A stretch of 64,000 nucleotides of DNA from Moniliophthora roreri (Eukaryota; Basidiomycota; Agaricomycetes; Agaricales; Marasmiaceae): NCBI GenBank assembly GCA_001466705.2, contig LATX02000184.1, positions 310,001 through 374,000 on the forward strand, in the 5' to 3' direction. The stretch's first letter is position 1, and the number at the start of each line of letters is the position of its first letter. A model generated the notes under the pieces. It was not told where the DNA came from. It saw only the letters and a program-made list of their open reading frames with translations, and did not search any database. A program made the position numbers and the translations under genes. Shown piece after piece: positions 33,259-44,431 of this stretch.

Positions 33259-35705
33259 TCATCTTCTGAAATGCACTTGAGCCCCGTGAAAAAGTACTGA
33301 AGTTGCTCGGAGGTTCAGAATCCAGCCTGGACGTTTTACAGACAAAGCTGTGATCGTACAAAGGTCACGACTGCATTTTATCCCTAAATACCCGCAATAC
33401 CCAATACAATGTAGATGATGCCGTGGATGCATGTCAGGCATGTAAGTAATTCTTATCCTCCTTACGGAATCCAATTCGGCGACCTTGCGAGCCAAATCCT
33501 GCGCAAAGCCGCACATAGTTAACGTGGGGTTCCAACTGCCAGCAGAAGGGAAGAGACCTGCCTCAGTAACATAGATGTTCTGGCAGCCATAAGGTCTATA
33601 GTTTTCGTCCACTGCGGCATGAGGTTCGCTTCCTGGACCCATGTAGAGTGTGGAGCTTTCGTGAATGACACCGGGCACCCGGATCTCCTTCCGACTTGGG
33701 CAGTCGGGACGCCATCCAAAGTTGCCATTCCCACCGTCGTGCCAATACTGGGGATTGCCTGCTTCGACATCTGCCATCGCGGCGACAGTGTCATAACTGA
33801 GATGATAATTGAGTCCGAATGCGCAGGCTTCGTGGGGAGAAACTCTACGCTACTTGGTCCATGAGATGTGTCCTTTTTTGTTAGGGTGACTTGTAGCTTC
33901 ACATTGGTTGCAATGACCGGATCTTGTGGATTTGGTCTAACCCAGGGGTCATCGTTATGCTCGTCAGGTTCTCCCAAAGTAGCACAAACTATACAAAGAT
34001 GGGTAATGTTAGTTAGTTCTCGAAAGCGTTGATTGACAAGGCTGCGTACTAAGGATGATATAATCTTCTTCTTAGTCCTTGAGCTGCTCTGCCGTGGCCA
34101 CTGCGGCGTAATCAGGACATTCCCGTCCGGCGTCTACTGCATCGTATTCGGAATTAGAGGAGTGGATTGCTGTGATCTGAATGCGGTACTGCAGGTTGCT
34201 CCGCGGATCTTTGTCCGCAAGGTAGCTAGCAGCGGTCTCCAATCCGTCTTTGAGGTTGCAACGAGTGTCCCCTAAGAAGGAATACCGGAATTGATTGTTG
34301 GGGAAACGTGCCGCGATGTTGCGTGAGGAAATGACCCGTCAGTCTGTTCCCCGCCCGGGTCTGCATGGTGGGAAGCGAGTTGAATAAGATACTGGTCAAT
34401 GAAATTGCGCCTGCAGCCAGGATGACATTTGTGCGACCGTCCGGGAAGCAAAGGGCGCCTCGCGAGGTTTCCAGGACTGTGACTACGTGTCCCCCATTTT
34501 CGTCGGTTTAGGAGCGCTGCACGACGCAGTCAGTTGCAATCATGAGCGGGCTACATTTTGGTGGATTCGCTCTTGCGAGCGTGCGTTGTCCTTTGTAAAT
34601 TTCAAGGAGGAGGTCTGGAGTAGAGAACTTGTTGAAAGCTAATCTTGAGGTCGGAGTATTCCTTCCAACAGCCAGAGAGGCGGGTTCTGTACTATCTCTG
34701 TCTGCAATTGGAGAACAGCTTTCTGAAGCTTCTCATCAATGTCGTCCTGGAGCTCACCAAAGATTGCATCACTAATCTCATTGGCGGGAATGACATGAAG
34801 CAGCTCCTTACATGGCTTCCAAAAGCTCTCCGGTTTGGCGGTATCCATCATTGATTGAGAGGAACCACGCATGAGGACCAGTTTTGGAGAGGGACACCAT
34901 GCGGACCAAAATGTGCTCTTTCCGCCAAAGAAAGGGCAGCTTGCGTGCATGAAGTCGAGCCCGGGAATGTTACCGGTTTTGGACGACCACGCACAGGGGA
35001 GAGTCTCAGATGAGCCCCCGGGCGTCCTGAACGGTAAAGAAAGGTTTTGGAAGTGAGTGGGAAGCCAGAAGCCTGTATCTAATGTAAGAAAGGTGTAGTT
35101 AGGGAGGTGAAACGCATACCTCTGCGCTCTCCGAGAATGAGGGTCTTCCGGTGAGAGTCGATCCTCAACGGTTCCTCGATGTAAGCAAGGGCACAAAAAC
35201 CGCTGCCGACCACGACATCGTCGAAATCGTTATGGTCCAGAATAGCATCCCAGGTATTATCATCGATAAAGTAGTGTGCGCAGTGGCTAAAGCTGGTGTC
35301 GGGGACTGGACGTGGGTACCCAAACTGGTTGGCAGTCTTGTCTGGTCTGCTTGCTTTCAGGGAGACGGGGAACCTTACCCGTCCTGAAGTGGAACGAGGG
35401 TGTGAAGGTGTGTAGGACAATGAGGTAATCTGGCTGAGGAGCAAAAGACATTTCCTTTGACACTGACCGCTAACGAGCGGAGGGCCAAATTTTATAGCAC
35501 GTCTTGCTGCGGCAGCATCAGGAACGGTGAGTAGTTGTCCATGTGCCGTAAACGCTTTATTCAAGAGACAGATGTTGCAGACGACTGAACGTGCTTTTCC
35601 ATGCGCGCGGCGTTCGATCTGATTGGGAACACTTGTCTCTGGCAGAGATTCGAGGTTGACGGTATGTAAATGGCGAGGTAATCTGATTCGGAATGAAAAC
35701 ATCAT
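33259..35705 (-). pseudogene. GMC oxidoreductase (FAD-dependent) pseudogene
   Basis: The order of motifs is that of a glucose-methanol-choline type flavoprotein. An N-terminal FAD-binding loop, FDDVVVGSGFCALAYIEEP, is at about 35140-35200. The middle part, HASCPFFGGKSTFWSAWCPS, follows, and the C-terminal domain is HESSTLYMGPGSEPHAAVDE then QNIYVTEAGLFPSAGSWNP (33520-33680). Between them the frame is broken. A TAG (34639-34641) is followed by coding in another frame (LAFNKFSTPDLLLEIYKGQ). A TAA interrupts at 34508-34510, a frameshift lies at about 34290-34340 (resuming RYSFLGDTRCNLKDGLETAA), and another TAA is at 34072-34074. With four lesions the gene should be inactive. N-terminal exon joins and the true 3' end are uncertain. 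Confidence 0.7.
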
Positions 35706-37654
35706 TTTAGTGAACTAAACACTGATTGCCAGGAAGAACAAACCTCGTACCTTGTAGCTACATAAACAAGACAGACGTAGACGATTTTACGCACGGATCT
35801 TGTGCGTGCGAGCGCGGCATAGTCGGCGATAGCTGACAACGTAGATCGGGATCCTTACGCTAGGGAATCGTAAGAGTTTAGCATAAAGCAAGAAATAAGG
35901 GAGCATTCACGATTTCACCGACTCTTTTATTCTTACAGTAATCAATACGCAAAACGAGTCTTCCGGAAATGACCCATCCCTTCTCCAGAAATCTTCTAAG
36001 GCAGTATAAAATTGCCCAAACGTGCCTCCTCTCTACGCATCCCACAGCGGTCGCAAAGAAATGCTGAGAAAGAACTGAAAACATCGTGATTCTAGGCCAT
36101 GTAAGGCACCTAGTCCAAACTATGATTGGTCGGCAGCCGACCAACAAGAGGGGAGATGTCAAGAGGATCCGGTTTCGCCTTCATGTGAATGATCACGCTT
36201 GAATACGACACATGCAGCTAAGCACACCCTGCTCTACAACAAGGGAATGCAGAGCTGCGGCACAAGGATACAAAATTGGACTAAGTTTGCATGGGACCAA
36301 GGCCTATCGTATTGTTAATCTGGAAGCTGAGTACTCAGTAGGCCAGTACGGAAATAAGTAATGGGATTCATGGGATTCATGGCTTGTGCCTGATATGCAA
36401 TGAAGTTGGGCCGTATAAGGGGCGGGGCTGGGTGCAAAGGGAGCGACGATTTGTGGCATGTCACTCATGCACTTCAATCGGATTACACCAAACGCGCAAG
36501 CCCGCAGTAAATCCTAGTCCCATACATCGCCATTGGACTACCTCGGCAATCGAGGAACATACCGAGGCGTCAATCCAACGTGTTATTCGATGCCAAAACC
36601 ACCTCTCAGTCGCTGTTCGCCACGTATCCGGAAACGACCCTGCACACCCCGAATCGGTCGATCCACGTCTTCTCATCCCCCGATACCCCTTTCAGCTTTC
36701 AGGCGCGCATTCTCGGAACCATTAGTTTCTCCAAGTCCTTTCCGTCATTCAGGCTTACGGACAGCCCGCCTGCGTTTGGGATTACAATAGCCAGTCCGAT
36801 CTTGTTCAAATCGAAGACCGAAAGCCATCTTCATCATATGATTGCTGCTGCTCTACTCTGCTCATTGTCTGAAACGTATACGTATGATGTGGCGCAAACG
36901 TGCTCGCTCCACCTTTCAGGGAACGCTGGCCATGTGTGAACGCTCCGCCTGATTGTATTCTACGCATGTGAACCTGATTGGTTGGTGACAGCTAAAGGAC
37001 ATGGATGAGAAAATGTCCAGCGCGTGTTAGGGACCTAGAATGTATTCAAATGTGGTGAACTTTGCGTAATCTTCTTGTGCTTCGGAGGGGGTAAATAAGG
37101 AGGGAAAGGGGAGTAACGAGGTAAAGATTAAAAAAGCAGAGTTTACCAGTATTCCCGTATATTAAAAGAGTATCACGGATGTGAGGAAACTGGAACTAAA
37201 AAACCATTGGATTCATAAAGTAGATATTGTATTGATGTGTGAAAGAACGAGATTGTGAGTTGCAAGAGACTTCATTGACAAATAGCACATAGGGTAAGTA
37301 GGGTTCAAGTGGAGAGTAAAACGAAAAGCAATGACGACGATAAGTAATGCGCGATGCTGAACAAGAAAGAGATGATGCTATACATTTAAAACAGCGACGT
37401 AAGGACCGACTTGGGTAGGTAAAAACGAGTGGTTGAATCTGTGGGCGGAGGGATTGACAATTGTTCATGTGGTGATAGACACCAAGGTGTCAATGAGTCC
37501 ATCGAAAAGTCCTATACACGGCCTATATTTTATAGGAAGAAAATAAAATAAAACTGAACAACAACGACGATTTATAGCCAAGAAAACAAACCACTGAAAC
37601 GATAGCCAACAGACAGCTGCCCGATGATAAGAATCCACGAGATTAAAAAAAAAT
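35706..37654. other. Gene-poor stretch of about 1.9 kb
   Basis: Only short frames without recognisable domains occur (for example 36384-36725 and 36580-36939 on the plus strand). Part of it is AT-rich (37080-37640). A small direct repeat, atgggattc in tandem, is at about 36361-36380. It may be relic DNA next to the dead GMC gene, but I see no transposon ends. Confidence 0.4.
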
Positions 37655-40227
37655 TCATGACAACGTTGTCTGCCGTCTCGAAGGTGTCATCTTGGGAGGA
37701 TAGTAAGGCATTGCAGTCGGTATTACTCCCGTTTGCGTTGGCATGGCAGTCCAAGGGTCGGGAATGGGTGGTTCATTATATAACGACCTACCCCGAGGTA
37801 GTGAATGCTGGGAATAAGAAGACGGGATCTGGGTATGAGAAGACTGAGAACGTCTGGTGATACTGTCATCACTCGTGCGTCGGTGATGACCTTGTCGCTG
37901 AGGCAAAGATGAGGCAGATGACTGCGAAGCAAAATTGGGACGATGAGGTGAAGACCCTGACCGAGGGTGCTGCAACGGTATTTGGTTGACACGATCTGAA
38001 CTGCTGTTACTCGTAGTCGAGAGGCGATTTCTTGAAGATGAGCGGGACGGAGATTGATTGGATCGGGGACGAGGGTACGAGTTCATCATGAAAGGAGCCG
38101 AAGGAGGTAACAAAGGCATGTCAGTAGGGAACATGACAGGTAGCGGAGGTACCGGCGGAATAAGGAGGCTAGAGTGACTCGCAGACCACGCAGGGTACGT
38201 GGGGCCACGCGCTCTATCTGATCCACTTGGCGCCGACGCTGTAGATCCAGGTCCAGACAGTCTGACGTCTTCAGACGATGCCGTGTGGGTTGAATGGAAA
38301 GAAGAAGGACGGGCATGCTGCACGGGATTACCAACGATACTAGGAGGTCGTGAGCTCCCCGGGGAAGGTGTATGGAGGGAAGAGGCGCTGTCAGACCCTT
38401 GATTTCGCGAGGTCTGAGGTGCAGAATCGAATGGCAACCGTGAATACCTCCTAGAGTCCTGGGCAGGACGCTCTGGTGCATCTCGTAGTGATGACGAAGA
38501 CCCCGTAGATATTTTCATTCCGGTCCTGCTGCTTTCTGCTCGCTGCCTCGAAGCAATGACCTCTTCAGCGTACAGTCGACTCTTGCGTTCCTCTTCCATG
38601 GCTTTCTTTTCCCGCTCCCAGGCTTTCCTTTCCTTCTCCCATTCAATTCGTTCCTGGTCTCTACGTCGCCTTTCCTCTTCGACCCTTCGCCTTTCCTCTT
38701 CAAATTGTCGCCGCTCTTTCTCTTCGCGAAGGAAACGAGCCTTCTGCTCCTTTTGCTTTTTAATGCGCATCACATACCCAATTGGGATGTTGTCCTCCTT
38801 CTCGTCTTCAGCAAATCGTACACCCCGTTTGACAGTGCCCGCCGAGCCCATCGAACCCGTGGGATTCGTTGGTGAGGGGGATCGGGGAGAAGATGATGGT
38901 TTGGGTGGTTCTGCGGCTCTGGCAGCAGGAGAAGCTACAGGAACAGTCGCCGAGTTTGCTTCATTGCGCAACGGGGAGGGCGCTAGTAGATGCGGTGCTG
39001 ATCGCGGATGGGAAACTGTTAATTGAGTGTTAGGGGGCACTTGAAAAGTTGACATAGGAATTACGTACTAGACTGGTGGCTAGAGCTGCTACTTGACGAA
39101 GAAGGTGGCTCCAGCGATGTCACAGATGCTTCTGGAGGTAACACTGATGACTCTCTCTGGAGTGGAGGTGACAGAGAATGCGACCTGGGTGAATAAGCCA
39201 TTGCTTCTATAACCTCTGAATATTCCAGAGCAGCAACAGCCAAGGCAGAAGAGACTCGTTTACAAGTTAACGTCTCATCAATCGGAAGCCAAATACAAAG
39301 CCTGTCTTCGAACGGAGGGCGAGAGATCCATTTGCGCAGCCCTGGGCTGAAATGAAGGACCTTGTCTGATTTCGATGGGATGGTCTCGTTCACGGGGGGC
39401 TCCTCTGCGACAAATAATGTGGAAATGCGCTTAGTATGGAAAGGAAGTATGGACGCCTCTTCTTGGCGCGTCAGAGGGTCATCATCCCGAAAACGCCGTA
39501 GCAGTCGCCTCTTATGAATGGAAGCCTCGAGTGTTGTGCGCTTCTGAAGACCGCGAGAGGAGTTGCATGATCGTGGATACAATGGCAGACCAGGTCGCTC
39601 TACAAAGGGAGGTAGTGACGGTCGATGCTGCAAACTATTGAGCGTCATGGCTCGCAGTACCTCTCTGGACCTGAGGACGGGGTTTGCGGTGAGTGGGCCC
39701 AATGTGTGATCCTCTTCGTATTCCTCGTCATCATCTTCGATCTCATCCTCTAATTCTTCCGATTCCGATTCAAATGCTTCGCCTAATGGCGGTCTCTTCC
39801 CTGCGGGCGGCTGTCGAAGCTTCGGTAGAGCTGTCCGCGGCGTCCAGTCCTCTTCGAGAGGTGGTGTCTCGACTGGTTTAATACTGCTCGGCCTCTTTCC
39901 CAAGAACGGAACCCATAATTTTTCTCTCCCTTTTGCGTTCGATGTGATAGGGGCTGGGAGTTCCTCTGGCGTCTGTAAACTGGCGGAACCGGTGGACGAT
40001 GCTGAAGATTGGCCACGGTCACTGCTCGTACTGAGCTGGGGTGTCGAAAGGGTAGAGTCGAAACTGGAAGGAAGATCTCTGGTATTGATAGAAGTCCTTA
40101 TGTTCTTCTTCTTGGACAGGGAAAGATTTGTGCGGGGGCGACGGGCGGAATTAGGTGTTAAGGAGGACTGGGAATCCGACTTGTCCCGCTTGGAGGAGGA
40201 AGAGAAGATAGATGCAAGACGACGCAT
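37655..40227 (-). CDS. Large Ser-rich protein with charged coiled coil, two exons
   Basis: Exon 1 (40227-39069) and exon 2 (39015-37655) join across a 53-nt intron with donor GTACGT and acceptor TAACAG, which has a CTAAC branch-like site. The total of 2520 nt is divisible by three (839 aa). Exon 1 holds a basic, Ser-rich start, an acidic segment (ESEELEDEIEDDDEEYEEDH) and a compact hydrophobic part (RLCIWLPIDETLTCKRVSSA). Exon 2 holds a long charged helix (REEKERRQFEEERRRVEEER and on), then low-complexity Ser/Pro/Arg to the end. No catalytic domain is visible. The nature suggests a cytoskeletal, polarity or scaffold protein, but that is only an impression. Two separate genes would be the alternative, and it is less likely. 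Confidence 0.65.
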
Positions 40228-40413
40228 CGAGGTGAAGGTTAAGTTCAGAGATGCATTTAGAGGTGAACCCTCGAAAGGGGAAAGGAGGAATCAGAACCTG
40301 GTTGCCCAGACGTGCTAGGTCAAAATGAACCGTCGATGGGAAAAAACTATCAAATATTCCGTTACAGCCACCACCCAGCCACCGGTTACAATGGATTACT
40401 ATATGTACTCTCG

Positions 40414-42661
40414 TCATGATCCATGCTTTCCATGCTTTCCTCGTTCTTTCCACCATCTTACCATTCGTCGCTCAAATTTTTCTATGACCCCACCTAAATA
40501 ATCATCGCTTACTCCCGTCCAACTCGACCCTCGTTCTATAACAACCTCCATCTCCTCTGGAACACTACCGAATATATCCCTTGCATGGTAAATCACATAT
40601 GACTCCGCGGGCCGTAATATCTTCTGTTTCTCGCTTCCCCCCGTAGAATAATTGAGTGGTGTCGCGTCAAACCGGGGTCTTTGTCGGCTTGTCAAGTGAG
40701 ATTCGGTGATGCTCTTCCCATGCTCACTTGTCAGAGCAAAGTGATTGGTTAGAATTGTGTCTTCTGAAAATAGACGTCATTTGCCTGTTGGAAACGAAAA
40801 AAAAAGCCCTAGTTCCTACCCTGCCGATCGTTGCCGGACGGTTTCAACAGCGCTCGCTCACAAAACGAGAGATAATCATCAATCATTTCATCTCGCAGCT
40901 CACCCACTGATCTGCGAGTTCAATGAGTGGAGCAAATTCATTAACCTGAAGAGACTTACGTTGTAAGCACCGAGCTAAATATTGTAGCCTCATTACTCAA
41001 GCTCACTTCATTCAGTTGCCCCACAAATCTCAGGTACTCGTCTAGCTTCGGTAGAGCACAAGCAGGATCGGTAGATTCCTGTGGACGTCTGCAATCGAAT
41101 TCAGTTATGCGGCTAACACTGATAAACTGCGAAACGTACCTGACACTTCCATCCAAGCCATACACCATTTTCAAAATGATGATGGTCGCCGCCATGAAAC
41201 TCACTTCCACAGGCACATCGTCATACTTGTGGTTTTCGGGGTCGCTCGTCTTGACGATTCGTAGACTTGGGGCTAGAGTGTGGTGCAATGCTAGCGGGAG
41301 GGCGAGTATATGTGAGAGACGCTTTGTAAGGCAATATAGCGTTGCTAAGAAGGGATTAATGAGGACGATCGAAATGAACTTGGACTATGCTTACGGTTTC
41401 CGCCAATACTATCAATCACTCGCCACAGTATTGGAGCTGCGTTCGCCTCGGGAGTCAGGATACCGTAGTTGACGTACAGAAGCCTTGCAAGTCGGGAGGT
41501 GAGCCCGTGCAAAGCAACAGTACTCGGAACGTGCTGATAATATTGCTCAGATTAGAAGACATCGACACAGAACATCCAAAGCACTTGCAGCAGGTGAAAG
41601 AGCTTGAATATTGTGTTTCGTCAGGTGTGAAACAATTTCCTGGGGGAGATATCTTACAGGATCCAAGTATGGCAGTTCATAGAGCTCGGCGTAGCTATTA
41701 AACCATGTTATAATAACCAATATGAAGTAAGAAGTAGATACGTACCGCGCAAAATCGCGATACAGCATCGGAACTCTCATGGTCCAGCAAGCAATCATCA
41801 ACACCGCGAGGTTGTTCGCCGGACCTTCATATGCTCGCCTTCTGGTTATTTTGGGAGCTTGTTTCAGGGTGCTACCATCATCTTCTTCTTCGTCGCCGTC
41901 GTCTTCGGATTCAGAGTTCTGCCGAAGTAACTCTGCCATTTCCGAATCCTCTTCTTCGCTATCGCTTTGGCCGGAGCCGATTCTTATTCTGTGTTTATTA
42001 TCCTCGCCTTCTGATAGATACGAATCAGGAGATGGAACACGTTTGTCAGGTACGGGTGAAGAGTGGTGTTTAAGAGATGGATTTGGGTCTTCGGATTCAG
42101 CTCGCGCCTCTCTTTGAGCATGATAATATGGCTCGGCCGGTGGCGGATCTGGCAGTAAACTAAGATGCAGTGCCCATATCTCTCGGCAAATCATCTACCA
42201 AGCAGTCAGGCGTTGATAAGGCGAGATTTGAGCGGAGTCATACCTCGAATTCGGAGGGTAGATTGCAAAGTTTCGTAAGAGCGACAATCTGCTTTCTCAG
42301 GATGAGCTGTTGACATTGAAAGTAGAGGTAGCGAGCTCTGGCTCCGTGATACACTAGTGCCTCTCGCTGTTAATCATCTTCAACGACGGAGTAATTACAT
42401 ACGTTTCGGATTAGCATGACTAGCCCTTTCTTTCTTCTTTCTATCGGATTTTAAAGCACGTTTCTTCAACGAATGTTGACCCAAATCTTCAGCTTCAGTA
42501 GTTTCATTTCGATAATTCTGGAAGCTGGTGAATTGAGTGTGACACTATTTTCAGATACATACCTGGAGGATATGGCCTTCACTACAAGCAATTAAGCCAC
42601 TTGAAGGCTCCTTATGCCATTGCTTTGATCTGCAGACTGGACATCGTCTTCGAGGTGCCAT
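40414..42661 (-). CDS. RRN7: RNA polymerase I initiation factor Rrn7/TAF1B
   Basis: ATG 42661 starts MAPRRRCPVCRSKQWHKEPS with a zinc ribbon (C-x2-C, then C-x3-H in IACSEGHIL). Later exons give the cyclin-like region (REIWALHLSLLPDPP; NLAVLMIACWTMRVPMLYRD; FARLIESYELPYLDPVRYLP), then VEVSFMAATIIILKMVYGLD. The last exon is LRPAESYVIYHARDIFGSVP and KERGKHGKHGS at 40414. A TFIIB-like zinc ribbon plus cyclin folds, with an acidic Ser-rich insert, is the Rrn7/TAF1B architecture. The factor helps recruit Pol I to rDNA promoters in core factor/SL1. Several introns are inferred. It is divergent from the J-protein gene (103 bp). Confidence 0.83.
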
Positions 42662-42764
42662 GGGTGAGTACCACTGAGCGCTCGGTGCTGAAAAGGCTTG
42701 ACAGTCGACTTTTCCCACGCAAGTTCCAGATCATCTACGTCGAGGAGCGCTGGCGGTATTCGCC

Positions 42765-44101
42765 ATGAAGCTCTTCCTTGTTTTCGGTCTTCTCGCCCTA
42801 CTAGTGACCTTGGCCTCAGCGTAAACCACTTCAATGTGTCAATTCTGAAGTTTTTCTGACGATTTTTGTTCGGACACTGGATAGATGGGAAAAGGTGTGC
42901 GTTTTTTTACCGACATGGCTCCTCAGTTCTGACAAAGTGAGTTTGTAGGAAGACCACGAAATATTTGACTTGGTCAGCGCAGTTGAAGCGTCCGAAGGAA
43001 AAGGCACTACTTTCTATTCGTGGCTCGATGTACCTCCTACAGCATCTACTGCGGAAATCGCCAGAGCCTATCGGAAATTGAGTATGCAGCTGCAGTATGT
43101 GTTAATTGGCTATAACATCTAAACGAGACCCTAATATTGTCAGTCCGGACAAGAACCCAGGCAAGAAGAAGGTTCACGAACGATTTGCTCGCTTGGGTGT
43201 CATAGCCACTATTCTACGGAACCCGGAAAGCCGAAAACGGTGTGTGGTGAAGTGGAATGGTACTTGTGGTTTCTCAATATTTAAAATAGCTACGATTTCT
43301 TCTACAAGAATGGCGTACCAAAATGGAGAGGGACTGGTTACTATTATTCACGTTTCCGGCCTGGACTTGGGGTGGGTCGCTCTTTTTTCATGTGTGACAC
43401 CTCGACTGACCGAAGTGGCTAGACAGTCATTCTGTTCCTGATTGTTTTGACGTCCGGACTGCAATATCTCGTACAACGCATGAATTACAAGCGTGATCTT
43501 GCTCGCATAGAAAGTGTTACAAGGGAGGCTAGGCTCGCTGCCTGGGGTGCAAAAATGGCGCCAATAGAAGGTCAAAGAAAGGTTAGTTCCTCGAGTTTTA
43601 CTTTTATGATCTGCCCCAAGGACGTGTCATTACCCAGGTTAAAGTAAATCTCGGAGGACCACCTCGCATTGATGAAGATGGCAACTATGTCACTGGTCGG
43701 ATGATTGACATGGTAGTGTCTGGAGACGCCGTATACATTGTGAGTGAGGTCCCCAGAATCTATGAACTATCAACTCTCTAAGCTCCTCTCCTTAGCTTGA
43801 CCCCACTGGCGACATGCACCCAGTTGATGCTTCGACCGCCGTTCCCGCTGCAGTCTCGCGGACCTGGTTCATATCACTTCTTCGTTCCTTATACCGATCC
43901 ATGATTCAACGGTCCAACTCCACTAACAAGGATGCTCTGGGTGTAGCCGTTGGCGCGTCTGAGTCTGAATTTGAAGAGGGCTACGATTCCTCTGCTACTT
44001 CAGATGGACCTGGTTCTGGTGCTGCCACTCTTCGGGAGGGGGTTAGGCAACCTGCTGCCAAGGCCGGAGGGAAAAGGCGCAAAGCCGTCAGGAAGCGGTG
44101 A
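42765..44101 (+). CDS. ER membrane J-domain protein (Erj5/DNAJC1-like)
   Basis: [20 protein letters not shown] is a signal peptide. The J domain follows: [37 protein letters not shown] (the HPD motif; an intron splits the His codon) and [20 protein letters not shown]. After it come [20 protein letters not shown] (a transmembrane helix), a cytosolic charged region ([20 protein letters not shown]), a short beta-rich part and a basic tail ([13 protein letters not shown]). A luminal J domain followed by one helix and a cytosolic tail is the Erj5/DNAJC1 layout; such proteins assist Hsp70 (Kar2) in the ER. The end is at 44101. Confidence 0.8.
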
Positions 44102-44109
44102 CAAATTGT

Positions 44110-44402
44110 TTACTTTTTCAGTTGGAACATATAGATGGTTTCGAATAGAGCTTCATTCTTGGTGGATATTTTAAAGAAACCCCAAGTTGTCGACATAGTG
44201 GTGTGAAAGTGGTGTTCCTCATAGGCCATCCGACGATGTTTGGGTTCCGCGCGCTGTGTGAATGCTCTCCAAGCTTCCAACGGATATTCGACACGAACCA
44301 CGTGATGGATATAAACTTTGCCTTTCCGTTCAACGTTCACGACGACGCTTACGCCTGTTGGGGGATGTTCTTGGCGTTCCTCTCTCCGGTCTTGAGCTTC
44401 AT
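44110..44402 (-). CDS. Candidate small gene in the J-protein/RdRP gap
   Basis: ATG 44402 opens exon 1 (44402-44353; MKLKTGERNAKNIPQQ), with a gtaagc donor. An acceptor at 44267 gives exon 2 (44266-44110; AFTQRAEPKHRRMAYEEHHF, ending ALFETIYMFQLKK). The joined frame makes 68 aa. The exon 2 frame is also open upstream for about 115 codons without an ATG. The peptide composition looks protein-like, but no family is recognised and no clear branch site is seen. Confidence 0.2.
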
Positions 44403-44431
44403 ATTGAATTTGGCGCGTATTTATACCTATA

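Noticed and set aside
39016..39068. A 29-nt intron joining the same two exons
   Set aside because: It is shorter than plausible for a spliceosome. The 53-nt choice has a branch site and keeps the frame.
37655..40227. Two separate minus-strand genes (39061-40227 and 37655-39055)
   Set aside because: A 53-nt intron with good donor, branch site and acceptor joins the two frames exactly, and no promoter space separates them.
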